Source of the DNA: Pirellulales bacterium
GTDB taxonomy: Bacteria > Planctomycetota > Planctomycetia > Pirellulales > PALSA-1355
NCBI GenBank assembly: GCA_022844125.1
Contig: JALHMI010000013.1
Location: forward strand, 186,001-250,000
DNA length: 64,000 nucleotides
Reading direction: 5' to 3'
The notes under the pieces: generated by a model
The model's input: the letters and a program-made list of their open reading frames with translations, nothing else
Databases searched by the model: none
What the model was told of the DNA's origin: nothing
Position numbers and translations under genes: made by a program
In this document: in pieces, positions 51,044-59,663 of the stretch
Numbering within the stretch: position 1 is the first letter of the stretch
How the letters are laid out: every line of letters starts with the position of its first letter

Positions 51044-54000
51044 ATGCCAGCTACCGAATCAACTTGGCGCAACCAGAAGCTGTTGCACATCGTCTTCGGC
51101 GTATCCGCCTTGGCGATGCTCGTCGGCACGATCTGGATGTTCGCCGCAGATCATCGCCGGGAGTGGAAGACCTACCAGGGTAAGTTTCGTTCGATCGAAG
51201 CCTGGTCGGCCCAAGCCCGCTTGAGCCAGTCCGAGACCGAGCAGTACGAGAAGGAAGTGGCCGACGCGCATGATGCCCTGAAAAAGGCGCAGCAAGATGT
51301 GCCCGCGGCCGACCTGGTCATCGCGTTCAACGATCGCGTTCGCGCCGAAGCGGCGGAGAAGAAGGACGCACAACCGGCGGACGTCAAGCCGGTGGATGAC
51401 GCGTACATCGCCCTCAAGGACGCTCAACCCGAGCAGCGGCCGGAGCTTCGCAAGGACTTCCGAGAGACGCTGCAGAAGTACATCGATGACGCCCGGTTCG
51501 TCGAGAACAATGCGACATCGGAGAAGAAGTTCATCTCGGCCGAGTTAGATGTAGCCCGCAGCGAGTACGAACTTGGCGTTGGCAACGCGTTGCCGCAAAG
51601 TCAGCTCGACACGATGCAGGCTCGCGTCACCGACTTGCGCGATCGGGTTGCCGCGGCGAACGACAAAATGCAGGATGCCGCCGCGTACCGCAAAGATCTC
51701 GAGCAAATCCTCAACGGCATGTTTGCCGATGAAGCTGCCGCTCGCAAGCGTCTCGACGAACTGCAGACGCAACGCAAGCAGCTCGAGCTCGCCTTATATG
51801 AGCGCGAAAACAAGGTCATGAACGAAGTGATCGGCCTGCCGATTATCGACGCGTTTGCGCCGAAGAAGCTCGACCAGATCTGGCTTCCTAATCTGACGAT
51901 CAACAACAACTTCCGCGACGTGCCGCGTTTCGATCGCTGCACGAACTGCCACCAGGGCATCGACCGCACCGTTGCCGGTTCCGCGATTGAGCCGGCTTAT
52001 CCCGCTGAAAAGGCACTGCAGGTCTCTCTGGAAACTCCGGCGGAGCGGCCCGAGGCTCTCGACCAGAAGCCCGCTGATGGTGAGGAGCTTGCCAAGTTTT
52101 ATAGCGATCAACTTCACGCCATCTACGGTATCCGGCTGGCTCAACAAGGACTGATTGAAGAGAACGAAGCCGTGATCAGCGTCGTGCGCCCCGAATCGCT
52201 CGCTGCAAAAGCGGGTCTGCAAGTCGGCGATACGATTCTGGAAGTCGGCGGCGGCAAACTTCGCGGCAAGAATGAAGCCTATAACTACCTGATCGAATCG
52301 GCCCAATGGGGTCAGCCGCTTGCGCTCCAGATCCGCCGAGGTCTGCCGCACCCGTTTGCCTCGCACCCGCGCCTCGATCTGTTCGTCGGCTCGCTCAGCC
52401 CTCATACCATGGCCGGCGTAGGCTGCACGATCTGTCACGACGGGCAGGGGAGCGCAACCAGCTTCAAGTGGGCTTCACACTCGCCGAATGATCCGCTCGA
52501 TGCGGAGCGCTGGAAGCAGGAGTACGGCTGGTTCGACAACCATCACTGGATCTTTCCGATGTACCCCAAGCGGTTCTCGGAAAGCCTTTGTCTGAAGTGT
52601 CATCACGACGTCGTCGAGCTTCAGCCCAGCGCTCGGTTCCCCGAGCCGCCCGCGCCGAAGCTGGTGGCAGGCTTCAATCTGATTAAGGACGTCGGCTGCT
52701 TCGGCTGCCACGAAATCAACGGCTACGATGGCCCGAACCGCCGCATCGGACCCGATCTGCGTGCCGAGCCCAATTACTCTCCAGCCGCGCAAGGTCTCCT
52801 GGCCACCGGCGGCCTGAACGACCAGCAGCAGGAGTGGGCCAAGCAGGTGATTGCCGAGCCCGATCAGGCCGCCCCGCGTCACTCGCTGATGCAGTCGCTC
52901 AACGACGCCGAAGAGCTGCCGGGCGATCCAATGGTGACCCGTCGACTCGTGAACGTGCTGGCCGACGTCGAGACGCCCGGCAAGCTGCGGAAAGTGGGCC
53001 CCAGCCTGCGTCACGTTGCCAGCAAGCTCGACTTCGACTTTCTGTACTCGTGGATTCGCGAGCCGAAGGACTTCCGACCTTCGACCAAGATGCCTCAGTT
53101 CTTCGGTCTGTGGGACGCGCTCGATCCGCACAGTCTCGATATTTCCAAGAAGTTTGAGCCGGCTGAAATTCGCGGCATGACCGAGTTCCTGCTTTCGGGC
53201 AGCCAACCGTTCGAGTACATCGAGCCGGCCCAGGGAGCGGAAGCCGCCAGCGCCGAGCGCGGCAAGCTGGCCTTTGAAGTGCGCTGCCTGGCGTGCCACA
53301 AACAGGAGGCCTTTCCGCAAGCCGTGATGAATCAGGGCCCCGACCTTTCGCGGCTCGGTTCGAAGCTCGGCGCCGATCGCAATCCGAATGGGCCCAAGTG
53401 GCTCTACACCTGGCTGAAGAATCCCAGCGCGTATCATCCACGCACCTTAATGCCGAATACGATTCTCGATCCGGTAAAAGGCGTCGATGGCAAGACGACC
53501 GATCCGGCCGCGGATATCGCCGCCTTCCTGCTCGAAAGCAAAGGCTGGGAGCCCACCAACATTCCCGGCCGCGACCTGACGAAGGAAGAAGACGCCGCGC
53601 TCAACGAGCTCGCGCTTGAGCATTTGCAAAATACCTTCTCCAAGCGACAGGCCGACGAATTCCTCAAGACCGGTATTCCCGAACGGATGCGGGCCGATCT
53701 CAAGGGCGACGAGGTTGAACTGGTCGGCGACATGACGGTCGAAAAGAAGCTTCGCTATGTCGGCCGCCGCTCAATCAGCAAGTACGGCTGCTCCGGCTGC
53801 CACGACATTCCGAACTTCGAAGATGTGAAGCCGATCGGCACGGGTCTGGCCGACTGGGCGCGCAAGACGCCTGACAAGCTGGCGTTCGAGCAGATTGTCA
53901 AGTACATGGAAGAGGGACACGGCAAGCCGCACGCGCTCGAATACGCGGATAGCGACCCGCACGGAGTTGCCGCGACCGATGAGCGCATCGAAGAGGCCGA

Positions 54001-55447
54001 AACTCCGGGAGACGGCCATGGACACGGAATGGACTTCCTCAATTTGCCGCCGGAAATCGGCTACTTCATGGAAAAGCTGTTTGCCCACCAGCGCGAAGGC
54101 TTTATCTGGCAGAAGCTTCGCGAGCCGCGCAGCTACGACTTCGAAAAAACCCAGAACAAGTCGTACAACGAACGGCTGCGCATGCCGCTGTTCACTGTGC
54201 TCGATGACGCCCAGCGTGAGTCGGTGATCACCTTCGTGCTGGGTCTCGTCGCCGAGCCGCCGGCATCGCAGTACATATTCAAAGGTGACGAACGCCGCCG
54301 CGCAATCATCGCCGGCAATGAAGTCATCGAGAAGTACAACTGCATGGGCTGCCACACGCTCGAGATGGAGCAGTGGGATCTGGAATTCCCACCCGAGACA
54401 TTCGGCGAATCGGCCGAGATGGTGGACTATGACTTCCTCAAGCCGCATTTCACACCGCAACAGATCGAAGCGTCGACAAAGGTAAACGACCGCGGGATGC
54501 AAACGGCCAGCATCGTGGGGATGCCTGCCGTGAATCCCCAAGGCCAGTTGGTACGCATCGATGAAGACGGGGCTCCGATCGAGCCCGACGACACCGAGAC
54601 GCCCGCCTCGTACGTATTCACGCCTTGGGAGAATGTGCTTCTGGGTGGCAACGTCTGGCAAGAGGGCCTCCAGAACGTGATCATCCCCGAATCGGCAATC
54701 AAGAAGCGGTATGAGCCGGTCGGCGGGTATCTCGCGCGGCTTGCGTATCCGACCGTCGTGGCGGAAGAACAGAAGATCAATCCAAACGCCAAGCCTGATG
54801 AAGCCTGGGGCTGGTTGCCGCCGCCGCTGAAGGGCGAGGGCCGTAAAGTACAGACCGAGTGGCTACACAGCTTCCTGCTGGATCCGCACGAGATTCGGCC
54901 GGCGGCCGTACTGCGCATGCCGAAGTTCAACATGTCGAGCGATGAAGCCACGAAGCTCGTCAACTATTTCGCAGCCGTGGATGGCGTCGACTATCCGTAT
55001 GACTTCGATCCGCGCACGCGACAAGCTCATCTGGCTGCCGCCGAGTCGGAACATCCGCAGCGGATGGCTGACGCGCTGAAAATCGTCACCGACAACAACT
55101 TCTGCATCAAGTGCCACTTGCTGGGCGACTTCGCGCCCACGGGCGCCAATTCGGCGAAGGCCCCGCAGCTCAGCGAAGTGAGCCGCCGTTTGCGGCCCGA
55201 CTACGTGCTCGACTGGGTCGCCAATCCAAAGCGGATCTTGCCGTACACCGGTATGCCCGTGAATATTCCAGCAGACAAGCCGGTGAGCCAGGAGCTGTTC
55301 AAGGGAGACAGCCTGCAACAGCTTGAAGGAGTTGTTGATTTGCTGCTCAATTATGGCAAGTTCACCGAAAGCCAACTTTCGATCAAACCGATGATCAAGT
55401 CTCCGCCCCCGGCGGAAACGCCGCAGCCACAAGACGCGGCCCAATAA
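51044..55447 (+). CDS. giant octaheme cytochrome c with PDZ-like domain
   Basis: 1467 residues. An N-terminal helix (KLLHIVFGVSALAMLVGTIW) anchors it, with a long coiled coil at about 35-280. Eight CxxCH heme sites are seen, first Cys at residues 299, 461, 516, 552, 748, 916, 1100 and 1354. Between hemes 1 and 2 (about 365-440) is a PDZ-like domain (ENEAVISVVRPESLAAKAGL, VGDTILEVGGGKL). Repeated cytochrome-c-like units contain (R/K)xVGPxL and WI(R/K)xPK-type segments. It follows the cytochrome b genes directly, and no cytochrome c1 is encoded, so it is the likely electron acceptor from the Rieske protein. Function as c1 replacement is inference; heme count is direct. Confidence 0.88.
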   Translation: MPATESTWRNQKLLHIVFGVSALAMLVGTIWMFAADHRREWKTYQGKFRSIEAWSAQARLSQSETEQYEKEVADAHDALKKAQQDVPAADLVIAFNDRVRAEAAEKKDAQPADVKPVDDAYIALKDAQPEQRPELRKDFRETLQKYIDDARFVENNATSEKKFISAELDVARSEYELGVGNALPQSQLDTMQARVTDLRDRVAAANDKMQDAAAYRKDLEQILNGMFADEAAARKRLDELQTQRKQLELALYERENKVMNEVIGLPIIDAFAPKKLDQIWLPNLTINNNFRDVPRFDRCTNCHQGIDRTVAGSAIEPAYPAEKALQVSLETPAERPEALDQKPADGEELAKFYSDQLHAIYGIRLAQQGLIEENEAVISVVRPESLAAKAGLQVGDTILEVGGGKLRGKNEAYNYLIESAQWGQPLALQIRRGLPHPFASHPRLDLFVGSLSPHTMAGVGCTICHDGQGSATSFKWASHSPNDPLDAERWKQEYGWFDNHHWIFPMYPKRFSESLCLKCHHDVVELQPSARFPEPPAPKLVAGFNLIKDVGCFGCHEINGYDGPNRRIGPDLRAEPNYSPAAQGLLATGGLNDQQQEWAKQVIAEPDQAAPRHSLMQSLNDAEELPGDPMVTRRLVNVLADVETPGKLRKVGPSLRHVASKLDFDFLYSWIREPKDFRPSTKMPQFFGLWDALDPHSLDISKKFEPAEIRGMTEFLLSGSQPFEYIEPAQGAEAASAERGKLAFEVRCLACHKQEAFPQAVMNQGPDLSRLGSKLGADRNPNGPKWLYTWLKNPSAYHPRTLMPNTILDPVKGVDGKTTDPAADIAAFLLESKGWEPTNIPGRDLTKEEDAALNELALEHLQNTFSKRQADEFLKTGIPERMRADLKGDEVELVGDMTVEKKLRYVGRRSISKYGCSGCHDIPNFEDVKPIGTGLADWARKTPDKLAFEQIVKYMEEGHGKPHALEYADSDPHGVAATDERIEEAETPGDGHGHGMDFLNLPPEIGYFMEKLFAHQREGFIWQKLREPRSYDFEKTQNKSYNERLRMPLFTVLDDAQRESVITFVLGLVAEPPASQYIFKGDERRRAIIAGNEVIEKYNCMGCHTLEMEQWDLEFPPETFGESAEMVDYDFLKPHFTPQQIEASTKVNDRGMQTASIVGMPAVNPQGQLVRIDEDGAPIEPDDTETPASYVFTPWENVLLGGNVWQEGLQNVIIPESAIKKRYEPVGGYLARLAYPTVVAEEQKINPNAKPDEAWGWLPPPLKGEGRKVQTEWLHSFLLDPHEIRPAAVLRMPKFNMSSDEATKLVNYFAAVDGVDYPYDFDPRTRQAHLAAAESEHPQRMADALKIVTDNNFCIKCHLLGDFAPTGANSAKAPQLSEVSRRLRPDYVLDWVANPKRILPYTGMPVNIPADKPVSQELFKGDSLQQLEGVVDLLLNYGKFTESQLSIKPMIKSPPPAETPQPQDAAQ

Positions 55448-55465
55448 CGAGAGAGGTCTCCAACC

Positions 55466-56383
55466 ATGATTAAGACCACACGTTTCGTATTTGCTTCCCT
55501 GTTCATGGCCGCTGCGGCCGCGTTCACCGGCTGTGGCCAGGCCGCCTCGCCTCCGCCGGGCGCCCCTGACAAGGCCGAAGCTCCGCAAATCAACCAGGGC
55601 GAGGAAACCGCACCCGCCGCCGATCAATCCTCGGCCAGTGTGACGCAACCGGTCTTCGAGGTTCGCACCGCCGCTGCCGATGGCGATTGGGGCACCCTGA
55701 AGGGCCGCATCGTTTTCGACGGCAAGGCTCCGGCCCCGGCACCGGTCGACACCAGCAAAGATGCAGCGTGCAAAACTCCGCTCACCACCGAGAATTTGCT
55801 GGTCTCGCCGGACGGCGGCATTCAGAACGCAGTCATTATGCTGCGGACGAAGAATCCGAAGGTCCATCCCGACTACGAAAAGACGGCCAGTGATGAAGTC
55901 GTGCTTGATAACAAGAACTGCCGCTTCGAGCCCCACGTGCAGGTCGTCCGCTTGTCGCAGACGCTGATGCTGAAGAACTCGGACCCGACCGGTCATAACA
56001 GCAACATCACGCCGATTCTGGGCACTCCGATCAATCCGGTGCTTGCCGCCGGTGGCGAGCCCGTGCCGTACAAGTTTACGGCGGAAGAAGCCATTCCCGT
56101 GAAAGTTGGCTGCAACATCCATCCCTGGATGGGCGCTTACGTTGTGGCACGCAAGGATCCCTACGCAGCCGTGACCGACAAAGACGGCAACTTTGTGATC
56201 GAAAACCTGCCCGCTGGCAAGGAACTCGAATTCCGCCTCTGGCAGGAAAATGCCGGCTACCTGAAGAACGCGGCGTTCAAGGGTGGCAAGGCCGATGCCC
56301 GTGGCACATTCAAGCTGAAGATCAAGCCGGGCGACAACAACCTGGGTGACATCAAGGTGCCCGCCTCGGTTTTCAAGAAGTAG
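55466..56383 (+). CDS. cupredoxin-like lipoprotein 1
   Basis: 305 residues. Lipoprotein signal with lipobox AFTGCG, so it is tethered to a membrane outside the cytoplasm. After a short linker, a cupredoxin-like domain shows LKNSDPTGHNSN and VKVGCNIHPWMGAYV, placing His, Cys, His and Met in the order of a type 1 copper site. A carboxypeptidase-regulatory-like end (KDGNFVIENLPAGKELEFRLW) follows. Electron transfer between the giant cytochrome and the oxidase is a reasonable guess; copper delivery is the alternative. GAGAGG lies about 9 nt before the ATG. A paralogue follows 71 bp downstream. Confidence 0.82.
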   Translation: MIKTTRFVFASLFMAAAAAFTGCGQAASPPPGAPDKAEAPQINQGEETAPAADQSSASVTQPVFEVRTAAADGDWGTLKGRIVFDGKAPAPAPVDTSKDAACKTPLTTENLLVSPDGGIQNAVIMLRTKNPKVHPDYEKTASDEVVLDNKNCRFEPHVQVVRLSQTLMLKNSDPTGHNSNITPILGTPINPVLAAGGEPVPYKFTAEEAIPVKVGCNIHPWMGAYVVARKDPYAAVTDKDGNFVIENLPAGKELEFRLWQENAGYLKNAAFKGGKADARGTFKLKIKPGDNNLGDIKVPASVFKK

Positions 56384-56454
56384 AGCAGAAGTGTACGACG
56401 TTCCACAACAAGGATACCGAGCGAAGCGCGGTTTCCTGCGGAGAGGGAAGTAAG

Positions 56455-57363
56455 ATGTCCAAGAGCAACTTGTGTGGATGCGTGGGAATCGTTGCCCTGC
56501 TCGCGCTTGCGAGCAGCGGTTGCGGCCGCAGTGTTTCGGCCAGCCCCCGTCCGCAGTCGGCGGTCGCGGCCGATATCCGCAAGAACCTGTTGAGCGGCGC
56601 CAGCACCGAGGGTGGCGAAGAAGCCGTCGCGGCAGCCGGCACCGGCTGGGGAACGCTCCGCGGCAAGTTCGTCTTTGCCGGCGATCCTCCCCAGCCCGGC
56701 GCGCTGGACGTCAATCGCGACACCGAGGTCTGCACCGCGGATGGCCCGCTCGTGGACAACTCCCTGCAAGTCGGTCCCGACAAGGGCCTGGCAAACGTCG
56801 TGGTCTATGCACGTGCCAAACGAGTGCATGAGTCGGCTGCCCCGTTGGAGAAGGAAAACGAGCTCGCGCCACTCGTGTTCGATCAGAAGCACTGCATGTT
56901 CCTCACGCACGTGATGGCCTGCCAGGTGAATCAGAAGATCGACGTCAAGAACAGCGATCCGGTCGGTCACAACACAAAGATCGATCCGCAGAAGGGTGTG
57001 CCGATCAACCCGATCCTGCCGGCGAATGCCGTGATTCCCTACACGCCGACGGCCGAGGAGGCGATTCCGGCACCCGTCTCGTGCAGCATTCACCCCTGGA
57101 TGCGGGCGTACCTCCTGCCGCGCAAGGACAAGTACTTTGCGGTCACGACCAGCGACGGCTCGTTCGAGATTCCCAACTTGCCGGCTGGCGAAGAAGTCGA
57201 GTTGCAAGTGTGGCACGAGCGAGGAGCCGGCGCCGGCGGCGCACTAGTCCTTCCGCGAAAGGATCTGAAATGGTCGAACCGCGGACGATTCGTCGTGAAG
57301 CTTAACGACGGCGAGACCACCGACTTGGGCAATCTCGAAGTTCAACCCAGCGCGATCAATTAG
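56455..57363 (+). CDS. cupredoxin-like lipoprotein 2
   Basis: 302 residues, paralogue of the preceding gene with the same order: lipobox ASSGCG, WGTLRGKFVFAGDPP, DVKNSDPVGHNTK, VSCSIHPWMRAYLLP and SFEIPNLPAGEEVELQVW. The putative copper ligands (His, Cys, His, Met) are kept, while the flanking sequence has diverged, including a charged insertion (HESAAPLEKENE) and a Gly/Ala-rich loop near the C-terminus. This suggests an old duplication with different partners. A purine-rich GGAGAGGGAAG precedes the ATG. Same operon. Confidence 0.82.
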   Translation: MSKSNLCGCVGIVALLALASSGCGRSVSASPRPQSAVAADIRKNLLSGASTEGGEEAVAAAGTGWGTLRGKFVFAGDPPQPGALDVNRDTEVCTADGPLVDNSLQVGPDKGLANVVVYARAKRVHESAAPLEKENELAPLVFDQKHCMFLTHVMACQVNQKIDVKNSDPVGHNTKIDPQKGVPINPILPANAVIPYTPTAEEAIPAPVSCSIHPWMRAYLLPRKDKYFAVTTSDGSFEIPNLPAGEEVELQVWHERGAGAGGALVLPRKDLKWSNRGRFVVKLNDGETTDLGNLEVQPSAIN

Positions 57364-57491
57364 CAGAACCGTGTCGGCGGCGTTCGCTCGTGATCGCTGC
57401 GAATGCCCTGAGCCGACGCGAGCCTTGAACCTGAAAAACAAAGAGAATCGTGCACAACTCCCAACCGGTAATCGACTGCCGGACTAAAGAC

Positions 57492-58745
57492 ATGAATCGG
57501 ACTCTTTTGAATTACTCGTGGTTCACCGGATGCGTGGCGCTGTTGTCGCTCTTGACCGGCTGTGGTCAGGGCTCGCCCCCGCAGTTTCGCCTGGACACGG
57601 TCGCGCTTGCCGAGAAGCAGATTCCGGCCGAACAGGTCCAGGACATTTCCAACATCCTGGAAGCCATGTTCGGCACTCCGGACGATCCGTTCGTGCTGCC
57701 GGAAACGGGACTCGATTTGAACCTGGTGAAGATGTCTGCTGGACCGGTCGCCAGCGATGAGTTCGGTCGCGAGACAGGACTCTATCGCCGGCATTGTGCC
57801 CACTGTCACGGCACCACGGGCGATGGAATGGGGCCCACCGCGATGCTGTTGAATCCCTATCCGCGTGATTACCGGCGCGGCATCTTCAAGTTCAAGAGCA
57901 CCGAACGCGCGGCTAAGCCGACGACGCACGACCTGGACTATATCGTCCGCGAAGGCGTGCAGGGAACCGCGATGCCTGCATTTGGCTTGCTTCCCGAAGT
58001 GCAGATCAAGTCGCTTGTCGAATACGTGAAGTACCTCAGCATGCGAGGGCAGGTCGAGATTCGCCTTTCTGATGCGCTGCTCGACTTAAGCGAAGACGAA
58101 AAGTTACAGCCGACTCGGGAACTGTTGGTTGACGAGATTCTCACGCCGATCGCCGAGAGCTGGTCGGCCGCGGGCGACAGCATCATTCCGACCGACGGCG
58201 ATAACGCCCGGCCCGAGATGGAGCTGGCGGCTTCGATCGCCAAGGGGCAAGAGCTGTTCTACAGCACCAAGGCCAACTGTGTGAAGTGTCACGGCTTCGG
58301 CGCCCTGGGTGACGGTCAAAGCACCGACTTCGACGACTGGAGCAAGGCCATCGATGAAGCGCACAAGAGCTTGAATGGCGATATTGCCACGCTCGACGAT
58401 CCAGGAGAGATGACCTCCGAAGAGAAAGCCGAGCTTGCGCAGCGCATCGCCCGATTGTCGCTCGCGCTTGATACCGATTCACTGCCACCGCGCACCGCCA
58501 AGCCGCGTAACCTGCGGCAAGGGATCTATCGTGGTGGCCGCGCTCCTTACGATCTGTATCGTCGGTTTTATGCCGGCATCAACGGCACGCCGATGCCGGG
58601 CGTCGGTCCGCCGTCGCCGGGCGCGCCGGGTACGCTCACCAACGACGAGATCTGGAATCTCGTGGATTACGTTCTATCGCTTCCGTACGATCCGATCAGC
58701 AGCCCCCCGCGCCAACAGCAGCATGTCAGCCGGGCCGCACTGTAA
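57492..58745 (+). CDS. diheme cytochrome c lipoprotein
   Basis: 417 residues. Lipobox LLTGCG after a hydrophobic leader, so it is lipid-anchored outside the cytoplasm. Two cytochrome c domains: the first with CAHCH in YRRHCAHCHGTTGDGMGPTA, the second with CVKCH in KANCVKCHGFGALGDGQST. Probable Met ligands are in GTAMPAFGLL and GTPMPGVGPP. It lies directly before coxB and is the best candidate for the immediate electron donor to the CuA site. The ATG at 57492 starts the lipoprotein leader; the frame is open to 57450. Confidence 0.9.
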   Translation: MNRTLLNYSWFTGCVALLSLLTGCGQGSPPQFRLDTVALAEKQIPAEQVQDISNILEAMFGTPDDPFVLPETGLDLNLVKMSAGPVASDEFGRETGLYRRHCAHCHGTTGDGMGPTAMLLNPYPRDYRRGIFKFKSTERAAKPTTHDLDYIVREGVQGTAMPAFGLLPEVQIKSLVEYVKYLSMRGQVEIRLSDALLDLSEDEKLQPTRELLVDEILTPIAESWSAAGDSIIPTDGDNARPEMELAASIAKGQELFYSTKANCVKCHGFGALGDGQSTDFDDWSKAIDEAHKSLNGDIATLDDPGEMTSEEKAELAQRIARLSLALDTDSLPPRTAKPRNLRQGIYRGGRAPYDLYRRFYAGINGTPMPGVGPPSPGAPGTLTNDEIWNLVDYVLSLPYDPISSPPRQQQHVSRAAL

Positions 58746-58850
58746 GCGCGACCGTTCGGGTGTTTAACGTCAGAAAAACATTTACGCCGGCCGATCGTGC
58801 AACAGTCGCACGCGTCACCGGCCAAAGCCGTCAGGCTGGAGAACTGAGCC

Positions 58851-59663
58851 GTGGGTAAGTTTTGGGCCTTAGTGTTCTTGCTCGTGCCCGTTTTGGGCGT
58901 GGCCTGCTTTGTATTCGCGCCGGTCTATCAGCACTGGCTCCCGATCGATGTCTCGCAAGAGGGGCACACGATCGATCACTTGTTCTATTTCATTCTCTGG
59001 CTCACCGGCGTGGTGTTCGTTGGCACCGAAATCGCCCTCTTTTGGTTCATGCTTCGCTATGATGGCGCCGCGAACCGCAAAGTGAATTACACGCACGGCA
59101 GCCACAGCCTGGAAATCATCTGGACGATCATTCCCGCGGCGACTTTGCTGTTCATTGCGATCTACCAGATGAACGCCTGGGCCGACAGCAAGATTCGCAA
59201 CCCTGCGGCCGGCCCCGACGGCATCCTGGGCACGGCAGACGATATGCCGCCCACGGTGGAAGTGACCGCCCGGCAGTTCGAGTGGCGGTTGCGCTATCCC
59301 GGCAAGAACGGGATCCTGGGCGATCAGGACGACGTGCATGTGGTGAACGATCTGCGTCTGCCCGTGCAGGAAGAGATTCTGGTCGACCTGAAGAGCGCCG
59401 ACGTCCTGCACAGCTTCTTTCTGCCGAACCTGCGCGTGAAGCAGGATGCCGTACCGGGCATGAAGATTCCAGTCTGGTTCCGCGCTACCGAAAAGGGCTC
59501 CTTCGACATCGTCTGTGCGGAGCTGTGCGGTTGGGGACACTACAAAATGAAGGGCCGCGTCACGTTCGTCTCTCGCGGAGAGTTCGACGAGTGGCTCGAT
59601 GAAAAATATCGCGAGCAAACCGCCACGGTCGACTCGCAAGTGGCACAAGGGGACGTTGAATGA
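58851..59663 (+). CDS. coxB: cytochrome c oxidase subunit II
   Basis: 270 residues. Two N-terminal helices, the second leading to NYTHGSHSLEIIWTIIPAA, then a periplasmic cupredoxin domain. The binuclear CuA site is complete: His in DVLHSFFLPNLRVKQD and CAELCGWGHYKM with both Cys, Glu, His and Met. No cytochrome c domain is fused at the C-terminus, unlike caa3 oxidases. GTG start at 58851 with GGAG about 9 nt upstream. Its last 4 bp overlap coxA (ATGA), so the two are translationally coupled. Confidence 0.95.
   Translation: MGKFWALVFLLVPVLGVACFVFAPVYQHWLPIDVSQEGHTIDHLFYFILWLTGVVFVGTEIALFWFMLRYDGAANRKVNYTHGSHSLEIIWTIIPAATLLFIAIYQMNAWADSKIRNPAAGPDGILGTADDMPPTVEVTARQFEWRLRYPGKNGILGDQDDVHVVNDLRLPVQEEILVDLKSADVLHSFFLPNLRVKQDAVPGMKIPVWFRATEKGSFDIVCAELCGWGHYKMKGRVTFVSRGEFDEWLDEKYREQTATVDSQVAQGDVE

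Noticed and set aside
54863-56122. 419-codon minus-strand frame over the end of the giant cytochrome gene
   Set aside because: Overlaps two well-supported plus-strand genes and has no domain.
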